The notes under the pieces are model-generated. The model saw only the letters and a program-made list of their open reading frames with translations, was not told the DNA's origin and searched no databases. 64,000 nt of DNA from Diplolepis rosae. Its lineage: Eukaryota; Arthropoda; Insecta; Hymenoptera; Diplolepididae. Location of the stretch: NCBI GenBank assembly GCA_030998225.1, contig JAPYXD010000755.1, positions 3,521,501-3,585,500 on the forward strand. The letters run 5' to 3'. This document shows, in pieces, positions 21,303 to 33,385 of this stretch (position 1 is its first letter; each line of letters opens with the position of its first letter). The position numbers and the translations under genes were made by a program.

Positions 21303-22604
21303 AAGGGTTTTCCAATAGGGACATAACAATTTCGTATCTTTATATGAACGCACCCTTAAACTTTTTTAATGAGCTGTCAATGTCAAAACGTTAGTTAAAG
21401 TCAACATTTTCATCATGGTAAAGTTCGCGAACCAGCAACGTTTGGAAATTATTGAAAATTACTACCGAAATTCTGAGTCGGTGGTCGCAACTTTAAGAGC
21501 GCTTACTGCAATTTTTGGCCGTAATAATCGTCCCACCCGCAGGCTGTGCGTGCTATGGTGAATAAATTCGAGACCAAATTTATACTATTGAACGTCCCGG
21601 TGCCAAAAAGACGTTATATTGCTCAAAGCAAAGAAATAATCGCAACCGTAAGTGCATCGATTCAAAATGAGACAAATCAGTCGATTTCACGTGGTTCTCA
21701 AGAATTGGGCATCGCTCGAATGACACTTTGGCATATTATGCGAAAAGATCTTGACCTACACCCTTTAAAGATTAAAATGACTCAAGAACTAAAGCCACTT
21801 GATCATTTGAAACGCCGAAACTTCTCTAATTGGGCTCTGGCAAAGCTTGAAGAAAATGAAGAATTTCATCGAAAAATCATCTTCAGCGATGAAGCTCATT
21901 TCTGGCTCAATGACTTTGTTAATAAGCAACATATGCGTTATTGGTCAGCAAAAAACCCAAATGTGCTTCTTAAGACACCGTTGCATCCGCAAAAGTGACT
22001 GCTTGGTGCGGTTTTCATACCGGAGGTGTGATTGGGCCGTATTTTTTCGTGGATGAAAACGACCGTCATGTTACCGTCAATGGAGAGCGCTATCGTGCTA
22101 TGTTGGAAGATTATTTGTGGCCAGAATTGGATAAAGTTGACATCAACAATATGTGGTTTCAAAAAGAAGGTGCCACCAGCCACACAGCACACGTCACAAT
22201 CGATTTATTGAAAGGCGAATTCGGTGAACGTGTTATCTCGAGAAATGTTACGGTCGAATGGCCACCTCGTTCATGCGATCTAACGCCATTGAATTCCTTT
22301 TAATGGGGACATATCAAGTCAATGGTCTATGCCAACAAGACAGCAACTTTAGACGACCTCAAAGACAACATCCAACGCGAAATTGCCAACGTTCTGGTCG
22401 AAATGTGTGCCAGAGTGGTGGAAAATTGGGTCCAAAGAATCAACCGCTGTAAACGAGCTCGTTGTGGTCATATGGCCGATATCGAATTTCTTTCATAAAA
22501 TGTAATGCTTTTACTACACCCACAATAAATTTGAATTCAATATCTCAAATATTTCTGTGTTTTATTCATAGATAAAATTGTTATGTCCCTATTGGAAAAC
22601 CCTT
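21303..22604 (+). mobile_element. mariner/Tc1-superfamily transposon inside Gypsy-M copy B
   Basis: Perfect terminal inverted repeats of about 29 bp: AAGGGTTTTCCAATAGGGAC at the left (21303) and its inverse ending at 22604. Flanks are TA on the left and CA on the right, so a TA duplication is possible with one change. The element is oriented opposite to its host retrotransposon and encodes one transposase. Confidence 0.9.
21415..22498 (+). pseudogene. mariner-like transposase, broken
   Basis: Starts at ATG 21415 (MVKFANQQRLEIIENYY). N-terminal HTH region; then IIFSDEAHFWLN with the first catalytic Asp; WCGFHTGGVIGPYFF; MWFQKEGATSHTAH, where the second catalytic Asp is replaced by Glu; and WPPRSCDLTPL with the third Asp. 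Ends IEFLS at 22498. Breaks: frame changes near 21540 and 21995, and a TAA in place of a Leu codon near 22301. Close to full family length (about 355 residues), so the copy is fairly young but inactive. Confidence 0.85.
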
Positions 22605-24062
22605 CATAACTATGACATCAATATATACAAAAAGTTCCCTTCCGATTAATCTAGTAAATGTTAAGTCCATTAATCTTTAAAATGTGCCTGGTGCTGTTTT
22701 TAAACCGAAAGCATTTTATCGAATTCGTAATGACCGTGATGTGTACAAAATGCAGTTTTATGAGAGTCTTTTGGGTCCATTTTTATATGGTCAAAGCCAG
22801 TAGCTGAATGAAACACTGGAAAATATTTAGCTGATCCTAGAGAATCAAGTATATCATTTACATTAGGTAGGAGATACGAATCGTCAATTGTTTTTTCATT
22901 TAATTTACGAAAATCAAGAACCATTCTCAATTTTATTTTTCCTTGAGAATCAGGTTGTTTAGGAACTATCCATACTGAAGTGTTATAGGGTGATTGGGAG
23001 GGTTTAATTACTTCATTTTTCAATAATTCGTTGACTTGTCTCGTAATTTCTTCTTTGTTAACAGGGGGAAATCTATATTGTCTTGAAAAAATCGGAGTCA
23101 TCTACAGTAGGCATTGAATGTTGTAAATACATTAGTAGCTTCAAGTGGTTCTCTTGGGATTTGAAATCTGTCTGCATTATATTTAATTAATTTTTGTACA
23201 TGTTCATATTCACCTTGATTTAAATGATCTAATCGAAGAAGTTTTTTAATACTTTCTACTCTGTCTTCGTCTCTTACATTATAAAATTTGCATGTATTAA
23301 TTCAGGAATTGTCAGTTCTCAAACAGTTATTTAATATTTTATTTGATAAATCCTCGTTATTTGTTTGTTTAAAATTATGTACATTTTCAATTTGTTTATA
23401 ACATTCTTGCTCTTCAAAATCTTCTAAATTAACTATTGGGACGGATAATGTTATTGGTATTTCATTTGTATTTGAACATTTTAAATAAGCTTTTCCCTTG
23501 TGATTTTTTACAACTGCGTCACCTAAATAGACGCCATCTTGGATATGTAATCGAGGTACATACCCTTCACTCTCTTCTGTATATTTTATATTAACATAAA
23601 ATGTTGTTACTGTTCGAGCTGGAATAGTAAATGTATTGATAGATTTAAAAGGGTAACAGTGGTTCTCAATTTCTAAGCATTCTGAAGTATAGTTTATATT
23701 TACACTATTATCTTGAAAAAAGTCTGATCCTAATACTCCATCTTCTTCTACTGGGACTTCATTCGGAATAATGTTAAAAATCGTTGAATAACTGAAAACG
23801 TTTATTTTTACCTGTCCTATTGTGTAAAGTGGTAAATCATTAATTTCTGTACGTTTTATTTCGTTTTGGCAATTTATTGGTACTTCAGGGTTGAGAACCT
23901 TTTGTTTAATTAAATTTCAAGCAGCACCAGTATCAATCATCATGTGTGTTAGACTTTTTAGGCCTTCTGTTGATATTATAATTGATGGAATCGAAGTGGA
24001 CTTTGAAATATTTATTGTCGTTGTTGTATGATCGTTAGAAGTGGATGCCAGTGGTTCTCGAT
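22605..24062 (-). pseudogene. Gypsy-M protease and reverse transcriptase N-terminal half
   Basis: The aspartic protease shows MMIDTGAA and GVLGSDFF motifs. A linker (NLEDFEEQECYKQ) and RT follow: QYRFPPVNKEEITRQV, MVLDFRKLNEKT, then TAPGTF near the end. Breaks: stops near 23920, 23300 and 23100, and a frame change near 22700. RT reaches the active-site motif, reading VYIDVIV where YIDD is expected, and is then cut by the mariner at 22604. Confidence 0.75.
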
Positions 24063-24560
24063 TTATGCTTTCCTCAGTGCACTCGTGCTGGGGAGAACTT
24101 TGAAGTTTTCCTGATGAGGTGTTTGTAATTGCTTATTTGGTCGTATCTTGCAGTCTCGTACTAAATGACCGGGTTTTTTACAATAATTGCAAATTATTTC
24201 AGTATAAGTTGAATTTTGTTGAGTGTTATTATTTTGCAAAAATCTATTTTCATATGGCTTACTTCGATTTTGGAACTCGCCTGAGTTAAAGTTTTTATAC
24301 TGTCCTGAATTCAATTGTCTATTATTATTGACATTGTTATTATTATTATACAAATTTCTAGAAAAATTATTGTTATTGTTGTATCTTTTTTGTAAAAAAG
24401 TATTATTATTGTTCCTATAATTGTTATTTCTATTTTCTAAAAAATGATTGTTGTTATTATTAAAATTATAATTTTTATTTCTAAAAAATTGTTATTTGGA
24501 AAATTATTGTAATTGTTTCTTGCAAAGTTATAATTACTTCTTTGATCATTGGAATTATTA
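24063..24560 (-). pseudogene. Gypsy-M Gag C-terminus (Asn-rich, one CCHC knuckle)
   Basis: Long Asn-rich repeats (NNNNNVNNN type) precede a single zinc knuckle CNYCKKPGHLVRDC and a short tail ending STSALRKA. An in-frame break lies near 24490. The N-terminal Gag is missing: sequence changes abruptly near 24570. The corresponding knuckle in copy C is CIVCKKPGHIAENC. Confidence 0.75.
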
Positions 24561-24570
24561 TATCTTTATT

Positions 24571-27500
24571 GGTTAGGACACAAAGTACATTGTACAACAC
24601 GTGGGTAAAGTTGTTCACTTAAGGCGAGTGCGATGTTTACATTTCGAGGCGAACAGCCGAGTGCGCAATGCGAGCCGAAGCCGAGAACTGTAAATATCGC
24701 ATAACCTGGAGTTACTTTAAAAGTGCACTTTGCGCGTCGGTGAAAAATGAAAGTTAGAAAATCCATACATGATTTACAGTCAGAATTTCTATGGAGGGGC
24801 GACGGGGCGCGCTGCCCTTGTTCTTTCCTCGTCGGTCTTGCACGCGAGAACGAATCGTCCCACTTCTCCTTATTCTCCTCGCTTCCTCTATGCAATGCTA
24901 TTTTTAGATTTCAGGCTTTCGGTTGTCGAGTCGCAATTGACAATTGTATTTCTGTCGACTCCGTGCAAAAGAGGCGCGAAGCCGGCGAAAATGTCAAATT
25001 GACGAAATACGTTATTCAAGAAACAACGCTTTTTTCGATATTTTGGAAAAAATCTGCCTAAAATAAAGATCTGAAATATCGTGTAAAATTTTATAGGCAT
25101 TTGAACACTTCAAAAATAAACTTTCAGTAAAATTTGATGCCAATAAATGTTCTAAATTTGAATCAATATATATTTTCCTAATCAAATTACCATACTTCTT
25201 ATTAATTTTGTACATTCAAAAACTTTTTAGTTAGAGAGTTATTTTTTACGTACGAATAATTAAATTCAATATAAATAAAAATATTAAATTCAAATACCCG
25301 TTCGCTTGAGGCTCTAAACTGCCAAATTTCAATTTAGAAAATAAAAATTAAATAAATCAAAATTTGTTTATTTTATTGGGATCGTGCTTACCCTCTCCTC
25401 TGACTGAGGAGGCTATACCCACACACAAGCAAATCACCAGAATAAAGTTTAAGCTTGAAATTCCCAATTTTAATAAGTTATTATAAAAGGTTTCACAATT
25501 ACAAAATTTTGGGACAATGTCCTACTTACACTTCTCCTTTAACTTACGATTACCACTCCTGGAACGAGATAGAGAAAGAGAGCTTCCTCCTGATTTCCGG
25601 GAATGGGCGGATGATGATTCTTCTTGTTATCGTTGCCCAAAAGGGCAACTCTAGTCCTTTTCGTTTGCAATTCACGCACAAATACGCGCACACGCAAAAC
25701 GACACCACTATTGCCACTATCTGTTAATTTTAATTAGAGAAAATAACGATTGGATTTTAACCAGAAAAGGGTTGAGTGCTTTTAAACTCGCCCTTTTCGC
25801 CGCTAAAATGTTCTTATTGAATCTAATTCAAATATTTTATGAAAATTATCACTACCGTTTCGAGATTCGGTAGTGTTAATTTTTCCGCGATTTCGCGCAC
25901 CTTTTTGCCGTTTTTATTAAACGAATTGGACTTTAAAATAGTCCGCCGAAGAAAGATATATCAAACATATATTTTGTATATTTCAATATAACGTATTTGT
26001 ATTGCTTCCGTCCAGATGAACTCTTTCGTCTTTTACGTCCGCCCGACACGATTCCAAAAATAAATAATTTCGTTAGATAAGGTTTTACGGTTTTGATCAA
26101 CTAACGAGGATCTGGGAACTGTCGATCTAGACCGCAGACGGGCACGATAAAAGAAAAATGTTTTCTTTATTATTCTAAGGTCTGAATCCGGTCAAGATAC
26201 TCAGAAGACTGCGCATTTGATTTTGCCTCGATCCGTTTTACTAGTTCATCGCGAGGTAAGCATGGTACGGTTTTTTGATGATTAAGGAATTAATGATTGG
26301 ACAGAGCTAATAATGGCAGGGAGGATTTAGGAATTTGCACAAATGCTGATGTGGTTATTGCGCCATTTGATGATTTTTAGAATGCAATTATTTCTCGCCT
26401 CTTTCTACACCTGTCGTGAGAAAGGAAATGTGCTCATCAATTTTTAGTACTTGATGCATGGTCATCAAATTGTAGAAACAATTTTAGTTTCTAGTATATT
26501 TCAGAGTAAATAGAAATATATATATGTATATATTTAATTAGTTTAGGCTTATAGTCTTTAGGTGGATTAAAGCTTTAACATAATTATTTAAGTATTCATG
26601 TGAGCCTTGGGTTTTAGTTACAAAAAGCACGTGGCTTTTGTGGCGGGAGATCAGCTGGCTGAAGCATTTGAGCAAGGGTAGGTGTATGAGGAGAAGATGC
26701 AGTTATGGGATGAATGCTAGCCTCGCAATGCACAGCAGAGCGCATCGAGTTTTTCTAAAAGAGACCGATATATTAGGCATGTGCATGGGCGAACGAAAGA
26801 AGAAATGGGAAAACGGCAGAAAGCTGTGACGACAAACAGTGCATGGGTGTACGTTTGCTGGATATCTCTCGCTCTCTCTCCCTTCCTCTCTCCTTCGTTC
26901 TCTTTTTCCTCTTCTATTCTTACATTATATCGCGGTGATATAGTCGCGAGTCTGCTATTGCTCATTCTTTTTACTATTCTATTCTTTCTCCGCTTATCCT
27001 AGTTCTTATATCATTGCTCTCACCTTACACTCATTCTTCGAGTTTCTCTGAATTCATATCTTTATACTTCATAGCAATCGAGTGCCTATGCACTCTCGCT
27101 ATCAATTAATCTACTTTATAAAGCATTAATGCACCTGAAAAACAAATGGGTGAAATAGTCTTATTTTCAAAAGTTGTATTCAAACTTTTAAAAGTTTGAT
27201 TTAAATGTATTTAAACAACTAGAATATGAATTAATCTACGTCTCAAGACCAGCTCGCATGACCAGAAATGCTGAGTTGCATTAGCCGTTGGAATGCAATC
27301 AGGTTACGAACGTTCAAAACTGTGCAGTTCATTCACTTCTAAAGCAATTGCTATTCCATATATTAGATTTTGTACATTAATAAAAACATTTTCCAAAAAA
27401 ATATTGCACATTTTGGACCGCCCGTAACAATATTTTCTATTAAGAAGAGATAAACATAAAATTCAAGTTTAAAATTTACATTCTCAGTTTTATGTTAGAA

Positions 27501-27942
27501 ATATTTTCATCTCACATTTTTGTAGCCTAAGTACAGACTTTTCATTCAAAAAATGAAATGGTCTAAGGAAAGGAAATTTTTCTAATAGATGTGATTAAAT
27601 TGAAAAGCTAAAATATGTGTTTATTGATATCCTTATATGAACATGTAAATATTTATCGATATTAAATTTTACATAAAAAATTTTGTCTGAAGTGTTCAAA
27701 TCTTGTTACAATTTGACAAGATTATATGGACGAATTCAATTTTTTTAATGGAATATTTTGTAATTTTCATTTTGTCTGTTCTTCATAAATCGGAGGAAGA
27801 TTTGAACATTAAACAACAAATTTTCCAATGGAATTCAAGGTCAATAATTACTTAAAGTTTTATATTAAAATTTTAATTACAAAATTTTGAAGCTTTGTAA
27901 CTATAACATTTCTTGGAATTTTACATCTTTTACATGACAATT

Positions 27943-27979
<37 letters not shown>

Positions 27980-29057
27980 CCATCGGAAATTACAGGTTGA
28001 CCTGGAGTTTCAACTTTCGTTAAAGTGATTTATTTTATAGAAAGATATTACAGAAGAAATATTAACGTAGATCTCTGAAGGAAATTAATAAGTCTGTAAA
28101 AAAATTAACATTTTAAAAGATTTTTATTATATCATCATAGTGATTTGTTAACCTAATTAAAATATTTTTAGAAATTTTATTCTGGATTCTATATCTTGGG
28201 GTTGAACAAGTTACAAAAATTCGTGTACTTTTAAAAATGTGTGTCCCCATACCAATGAAATCTTAAAGTGTGCTGTTCGATGAAATATTAGATATAATAT
28301 ATTTTAATTTTGAATAACCAAACCTTTTATATATAGTTATATATTGAAATGTTCATTTAAAATATGTTATGTATTCTAAAAGTATTTTTAAAATGTTTTA
28401 TTCTAAAGGATTTCTTTACAATTTTACTTTATACCAAATTAAATTTAGTGTACGATTTCGTGTGCTAATTTTGATATAATTTATGTATTTTTCAAATATT
28501 TAAACTTTGTATACTCAAACATTCAGAAATATTTTGAATTTAAAATGTTTTATGTTTCGTGTGGCCGAAAGTTGGTTTAAAAACGTAAGCTAGGAATCGG
28601 GTAAGCATGTCGTGGCCTTCAAATTAAACTAATAAAAAAGTATTTAATCGGGTCTATAATATTTTCTCTTACATTTTAATGCAGTTCATTTAAATGTACA
28701 AAATTTAATTTCTATAATTTAGTGTACAGTTGTAAGGTGTTTAATTTCATTGTGCTTAAAAAATTATTGATGAAATTACGTTCAGTAGTAGTTCAGTTAT
28801 CGTTAACAGTTTTATTGTGTATAGTTTATTTAAATTTCCAAAATTCAAATTATTATGTCTTATTATGCCTTATTATGTCTTATTATTTATTATTATTATG
28901 TCCAAATTATTAGTAAATCAAGGGTCAATACAATCTACAATTTTAATTGTTTTAATAAAACATTGAATAATTAAAAAAAATTAAACATATTAATACGTTC
29001 ATAGTTACATACTTAAATTTAAAGAATTTGAAAATCTTTCTGTAGAAAAAAGACGAT
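24571..29057. other. Long AT-rich noncoding stretch
   Basis: No supportable gene. A mildly GC-richer block lies at 24580-25010 (repeats such as GAGCCGAAGCCGAG), and a pyrimidine-rich tract (CTCTCTCTCCC type) at about 26866-26921. Everything else is stop-rich. Confidence 0.5.
27945..27974. repeat. (TA)n microsatellite
   Basis: Fifteen TA units without interruption. Confidence 0.95.
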
Positions 29058-29116
29058 TTCGAATGCACCGGGATTCGAGCCTGGGTATTTCGATTGCCGG
29101 TCGACTGCATCTACAT
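29058..29116 (-). repeat. tRNA-derived fragment (SINE-like)
   Basis: On the minus strand, GCTCGAATCCCGGTGCA resembles a tRNA T-arm and acceptor 3' half, preceded by GCAGTCGACCGGCAATCG. The 5' half with an A box is not recognisable, so it cannot be a functional tRNA gene. It is probably the head or a remnant of a tRNA-derived SINE. Confidence 0.45.
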
Positions 29117-29231
29117 TCATGTAAAAATTTTAAATATTTTGAAAATTTTTTTTCAAGTATTTTACTTTATAATAATGATTTGAAACGAAAAAGATCGTTC
29201 GCGAATTCAAATATAATTTATACACGCACAT

Positions 29232-31124
29232 TGACAGCTACACGGAACCCAACATACCCAGGGCCTGAGAGAGCGTTTTGCGGGTGGGCAGGGTCTCGCC
29301 GATAAGAATGCATGAGGCCAAGCACGGAGCAGACGCGTCCTGCAGTCCACCAACGGTAGTACCTGCAAAGAACTCTGCCAGCAGTAGGGCTGTTGCCGTC
29401 AGGATGGCCGCCAAGGGAGCAGTATAGACAGGCTTTTCCCTAGTGATGGGCCTGCCGGGCGCACGCGCCACGACGGTCGCTCTGCGACCTTCAAGCGCAT
29501 GAGAACGCGGTGTGGAGCGAAACCATCAGGGGACCTTGAACAGGTTTCCTGATGCCGCACGAACAAAGAAGGATATGTGCCGATAGGATCGACCATCCGA
29601 TAAATACCCAAAAAAGGGAAGGGCAGCTCATCGCCCACATACGCTGCTGCCACCAGAGGCCAGACCCCACAGAAGGATGGGGAATGGCAGCTGGTGGGAA
29701 AAAAGGAAAAAAAGAAGGAGAAGAAGGAAAAAAAGGTTTCTGTGCCCTCTGCACAGGAATCTAGAGTCAAGGCAAAGTTGCCGAGGCGCACTCCGGCAGT
29801 GGACATCGCCACTAAAGCAAGAATAGGAACTGGTAAGCGTAAGGGATTCTGCGCGTTGATCAGCATTGACATACGCAATGCGTTCAATACCGCGAGATGG
29901 AACATTTGCATCGAGGCGATGGTACGGAAAAGGTTCCAGACTACCTGTTGTGAATGTTAGACGACTATGTGAGCGTCAGGTGGGTGATATATGAGGGCGA
30001 CAAATGGTCTCTCAAGGAGGAGATGACATGTGACGCCCGTCAAGGGTCGCGGGTAGGTCTACTCATTTGGAACGTCATGTATGACGATTTCCTGCGCATG
30101 GACCTGCCTGCTGGAACGAGCATCATCGACTTCGCGGATGACGCACTTGTCGTGTGCGCTGCTGACAACGTTGGAATTCTGGAGCTGAGGAGCAATGAAA
30201 GTCTATAGCAGGCAAAGCGTTGGTTGGCTAGCAGATGCCTGAAAATGGCCCCTGCGAAGACCGAGGCTTTGCTGGTCACGGACAGGAGATCCTTCCATTA
30301 TCCGAAAATTGATCTCGGGGAACATGAAATCGAGTGGAAAAATAGCATTAAGTACCTGGGCGTGCAGTTGGGTCGAAGGCTTAGCTTCGGCAAACGCCTG
30401 CAGATCGCGACTGCCGAAGCCATCCAATGTGGGGCCGCCCTGACTCGGCTCATGCCCAACATTGGTGGAGCCAGAGAAGCTAAGAGAAGGCTGGTGGCGA
30501 GCGTGGTAAATTCGAAGCTGCTTTATGCAGCACCGGTCTGGACAAGTGCCCTTAACAACTATGCTATCCAGAAGAAGCTGCTGTCGGTACACAGAGGTGT
30601 GGTTTTGAGAATTGTCTCAGCATACCGAACTGTGTAGACGAGCACTGTGCTGTTCCTGGCGAGCGTCCCACCAATAGACTTATTGGCAAAGGGAAGGAAG
30701 GAGACCTTTTAGCTCCGTAGGGAGCTCACCTGCTTAATCAAACTGCAGGAAATCGCTCGCGTGAAGGAGACCATCCGCAAGAATGGAAGGCGCAGGCCAG
30801 TAGAAATCACATCGGAGCCTACACCCGCGGTCCTGCGTCCTGGGTGGACTTGGCTGTCCGCGTCGTCTGGGGGAGGAATCGTTTCAATCCTTTCCTAATT
30901 AATGCGGCTTGTCGGTTTGCCTAACAGGCGTGTGGCCACGCATCGAAGTACAGGACTTTAAGCTGGAACCAACCGCCCGCAAAGTTTATCCCGAAAGGCG
31001 GATCCGTGGTAGAAGTATTGGTTCGATAGAGGGGTTTTTTGGTTTTAACAGGTATGCCTAGACCCGTCGTGGGAGAGTCCTGTACAACGTCTTTGAAAGA
31101 TGTCGCCACTTTCCATCTTCACAA
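29232..31124 (+). mobile_element. R1/I-type LINE copy B, internally deleted, with A-rich 3' end
   Basis: GC-rich block starting near 29232 and ending in an A-run at 31120-31130, directly against a minus-strand LTR. The endonuclease is absent; an RT portion and the C-terminal region remain. Confidence 0.75.
29760..30900 (+). pseudogene. LINE reverse transcriptase fragment
   Basis: Motifs: SIDIRNAFNTARW, ARQGSRVGLLIWNVMYD and SIIDFADDALVV, with FADD where YADD is usual. Then KRWLASRCLKMAPAKTEAL, IKYLGVQLGRRLSFG and LLYAAPVW. The C-terminal part has LRRELTCLIKLQEIA. Breaks: a frame change near 29950, a TAG at 30204-30206, a TAG near 30636 and others beyond. The sequence closely parallels LINE C (58373-62089), so both belong to related lineages. 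Confidence 0.8.
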
Positions 31125-31901
31125 AAAAAAATAAACATAATAGTGAATAAGAAGGTTTGATCGTATAAAATATATTCATTAACATGAAAATTATTCTTAG
31201 TGAGCACCATGGAAAAATGGAAGTGGATATATAAAAGTTGAAATACTCAGTAATTACCCTGGCTTGGAAATTGCTGGGTGATAAAATGCATCCAGTAGAT
31301 TGAATGCGATAACTTGAGTCCTCACTTGTAGACGTTGGGATTATTTTAGTAAGATGGGAAATTTGTATTCCAGCCAGTTGAGATAGTCGATTCTCTGATC
31401 CCAGGCTTTAGAGAGGATTTGTTAAGGCGATTCCCCTTGACTTTTATTGTCGTAGAACTCGGAGTCTAATTATAACTGGACTGGACTCGCGTTGGTTACA
31501 TTGTAGAAATCGGACGTTGACTTATTGACTGAACTGACTTCTATTGGAACTTTCGCTTTTTATGGAACTTTGAAAGGTTATCTATGACGAGCTACATGTT
31601 TTGACCAGTCGCATGTTATTGCAAGTTACATGTTGTGACTGTAATGTGTGGGATAATTGCATGTACGTAGTAGTGCGTTGGTACTGTAGACCTTCATTTA
31701 CTTTCTCTCTGGGTCAGTCGATTTGTTATCATATGTAGGTATTATAACAACACATGATAATTCCATATTGATCATTCTGGTGATGTGTAGATCTGTCTAT
31801 AACTCGCGTCAATAAAATCACGAACGCAATAATGTTGCCTTGATACTTTGGTTCCTTGATTTGTTTGTTTCTCAAGGTGGTAGAGTCGTGGGATGAGACA
31901 A
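31125..31901 (-). repeat. LTR of a Gypsy element, minus orientation
   Basis: On the minus strand it starts TGTCTCATCCCACGACTC at 31901. It matches the plus-strand LTR at 34593 through shared blocks: CGACTCTACC, AATCGACTGACCCAGAGAG, TACAGTACCAACGCACTACT, GGGGAATCGCCTT, GGGTAATTACT and TGGTGCT(C/T)ACT. About 75-80% identical by eye. Its 3' end is lost where LINE B's A-tail begins. No Gypsy internal region is attached on the expected (lower-coordinate) side. Confidence 0.75.
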
Positions 31902-33332
31902 AACTTTCACAAATTTTTCATACTTAATCATGTAAATTTAACTAAATTTTACAAATCAAATACATTTTATGTTCCTCCGGCGCGTAAACTCGTTTTTACG
32001 TTATAGTTCAGAGTAGCGTAATGTTGTGTATTACGATACAGAGGAATGTAATATAAAAATTGAACTGCGCATGCGCCTTTTACGATACAGAGGAGCGTAA
32101 TCTTCTTCTTATTCTTCTTCTTCCTCGTACAGCGTTGGCACCGTACTGACAAAGCCTTGTAAATTTTAACTGCGTATGTTTCTATTACAGTACACTACTA
32201 TGACACAAGATCGAGAAAATCAAAATGGCCGGAAGTAATCGGGAATTGTCAAGTGAGATGGGCGATAATCACGACAATTTCGACGTTTTCAGATTGGATT
32301 CGAGTGTACGCATAAAAACTCGTATATGCGCTGAAGTCACATAAAATAGAATATGTGCCAATGCACACAATTCGGGTAATTACGAGACTTGCTTTAAATG
32401 CTCGCAGGACTGATAGCGCCTCGGCTTCGTCTCGGCTTTGCCTCAGCTACGCCTCGACTACGCTTTGCCTTTGATCTCCTGCGAGCATTGTCGCTCGTCG
32501 CGTAATAACTCTCATTATGCACCCAGGCACATAATATACTATTACAAATTTTAAAAACTTTAAGAAATTTTGTAAAATTTGTAAAATTTCTCAAACTTTC
32601 AAAATTTTCAAAATAAAACAAATTTTCTAATTGCTCTGAATCAAAGAAAACATTATAAATTTTACAAACTTTCCAAATTTTCCAAATCAAACAAAAGTTA
32701 AACAAATTTTCCAAACTTTACAAATTTAACAAATTAAACAAAATTTTCTGAATCAAATAAGGTTTTACCAAGTAAACAACATTTTTCAAACTTTACAAAT
32801 TTTCTACATTTTTAAGATCAAAGAAAACTTTACAACTTTTACAATCTTTACAAAATTTTACAATTTTTACTTTTAACTAATCAACTGTCAAGTTAACCTT
32901 AAGACATTTTTACATGTGATGGTCTGGTCGATACTTAAATTATTATTCATATCACCCCTATAAACATAAAATAAGTGCCATGAATAATCTTATTGGCAGA
33001 GGCATCACTCTCTCTTTCTCTCACACAAAAAATTTTTCACAGAGAAAGTGTGACCAAAATGAGATCGATCATCCAAAAAAACAATTATTCGACGCACTCA
33101 CCGCCGTGTGGATTAGCCCTTCATCCACATTAAAAAATCATAAATCCACCCCCATCTCCTTTCCTCCTCCCCCCTCTCTCCATTTCTCTCAATTTTCTGT
33201 CTGTTTTTACTCAGGCACAAGTAGCCTATGGCTCCGTTCGCATAACGATTGCATTAGCAATGTTGTCAATTTCAACTTTTAATCATTTTGATAAATTCAA
33301 TATGTATCATTTTCATAATCATTGTGTCATTC
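31902..33332. other. Noncoding, with CG-rich and AT-rich low-complexity tracts
   Basis: At 32404-32500 is a reiterated CGCCTCGGCTTCG-type tract. At 32530-32880 are degenerate short repeats of ACTTTACAAATTTTC type. No gene is supported. Confidence 0.55.
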
Positions 33333-33385
33333 ATTAACTTATCCTCATCCTAAGTAAGGATCATTCAATCCTAATTCGAAACGAG
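33333..33385 (+). repeat. LTR 3'-end-like fragment
   Basis: CCTCATCCTAAGTAAGGATC followed by AAACGAGGGAG. Close relatives occur at 35452-35507, near the 3' end of the plus LTR, and at 50722-50772. The Gypsy copy D coding sequence follows immediately. Confidence 0.5.

Larger units (their letters stand above)
19978..24570 (-). mobile_element. Gypsy-M retrotransposon copy B, truncated both ends, split by mariner
   Basis: On the minus strand the order is Asn-rich Gag tail, CCHC knuckle, protease, RT (to the active site), mariner, remainder of RT, C-terminal end of RNase H, acidic/AT-hook linker and start of the macro-like domain. It ends inside that domain near 19978 and inside gag near 24570. 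Most of RNase H is deleted. No LTR is attached. Confidence 0.8.

Noticed and set aside
21301..22606. Clean TA target duplication of the mariner
   Set aside because: The right flank reads CA, and the reading frame of the host RT does not decide the matter.
29058..29116. Functional tRNA gene
   Set aside because: No A box, D-arm or credible anticodon stem.
29399..29911. 170-codon minus-strand frame
   Set aside because: Antisense to the LINE B coding strand; no domain.
32394..32714. 106-codon minus-strand frame
   Set aside because: Low-complexity AT repeats joined to a CG-rich tract; not a gene.
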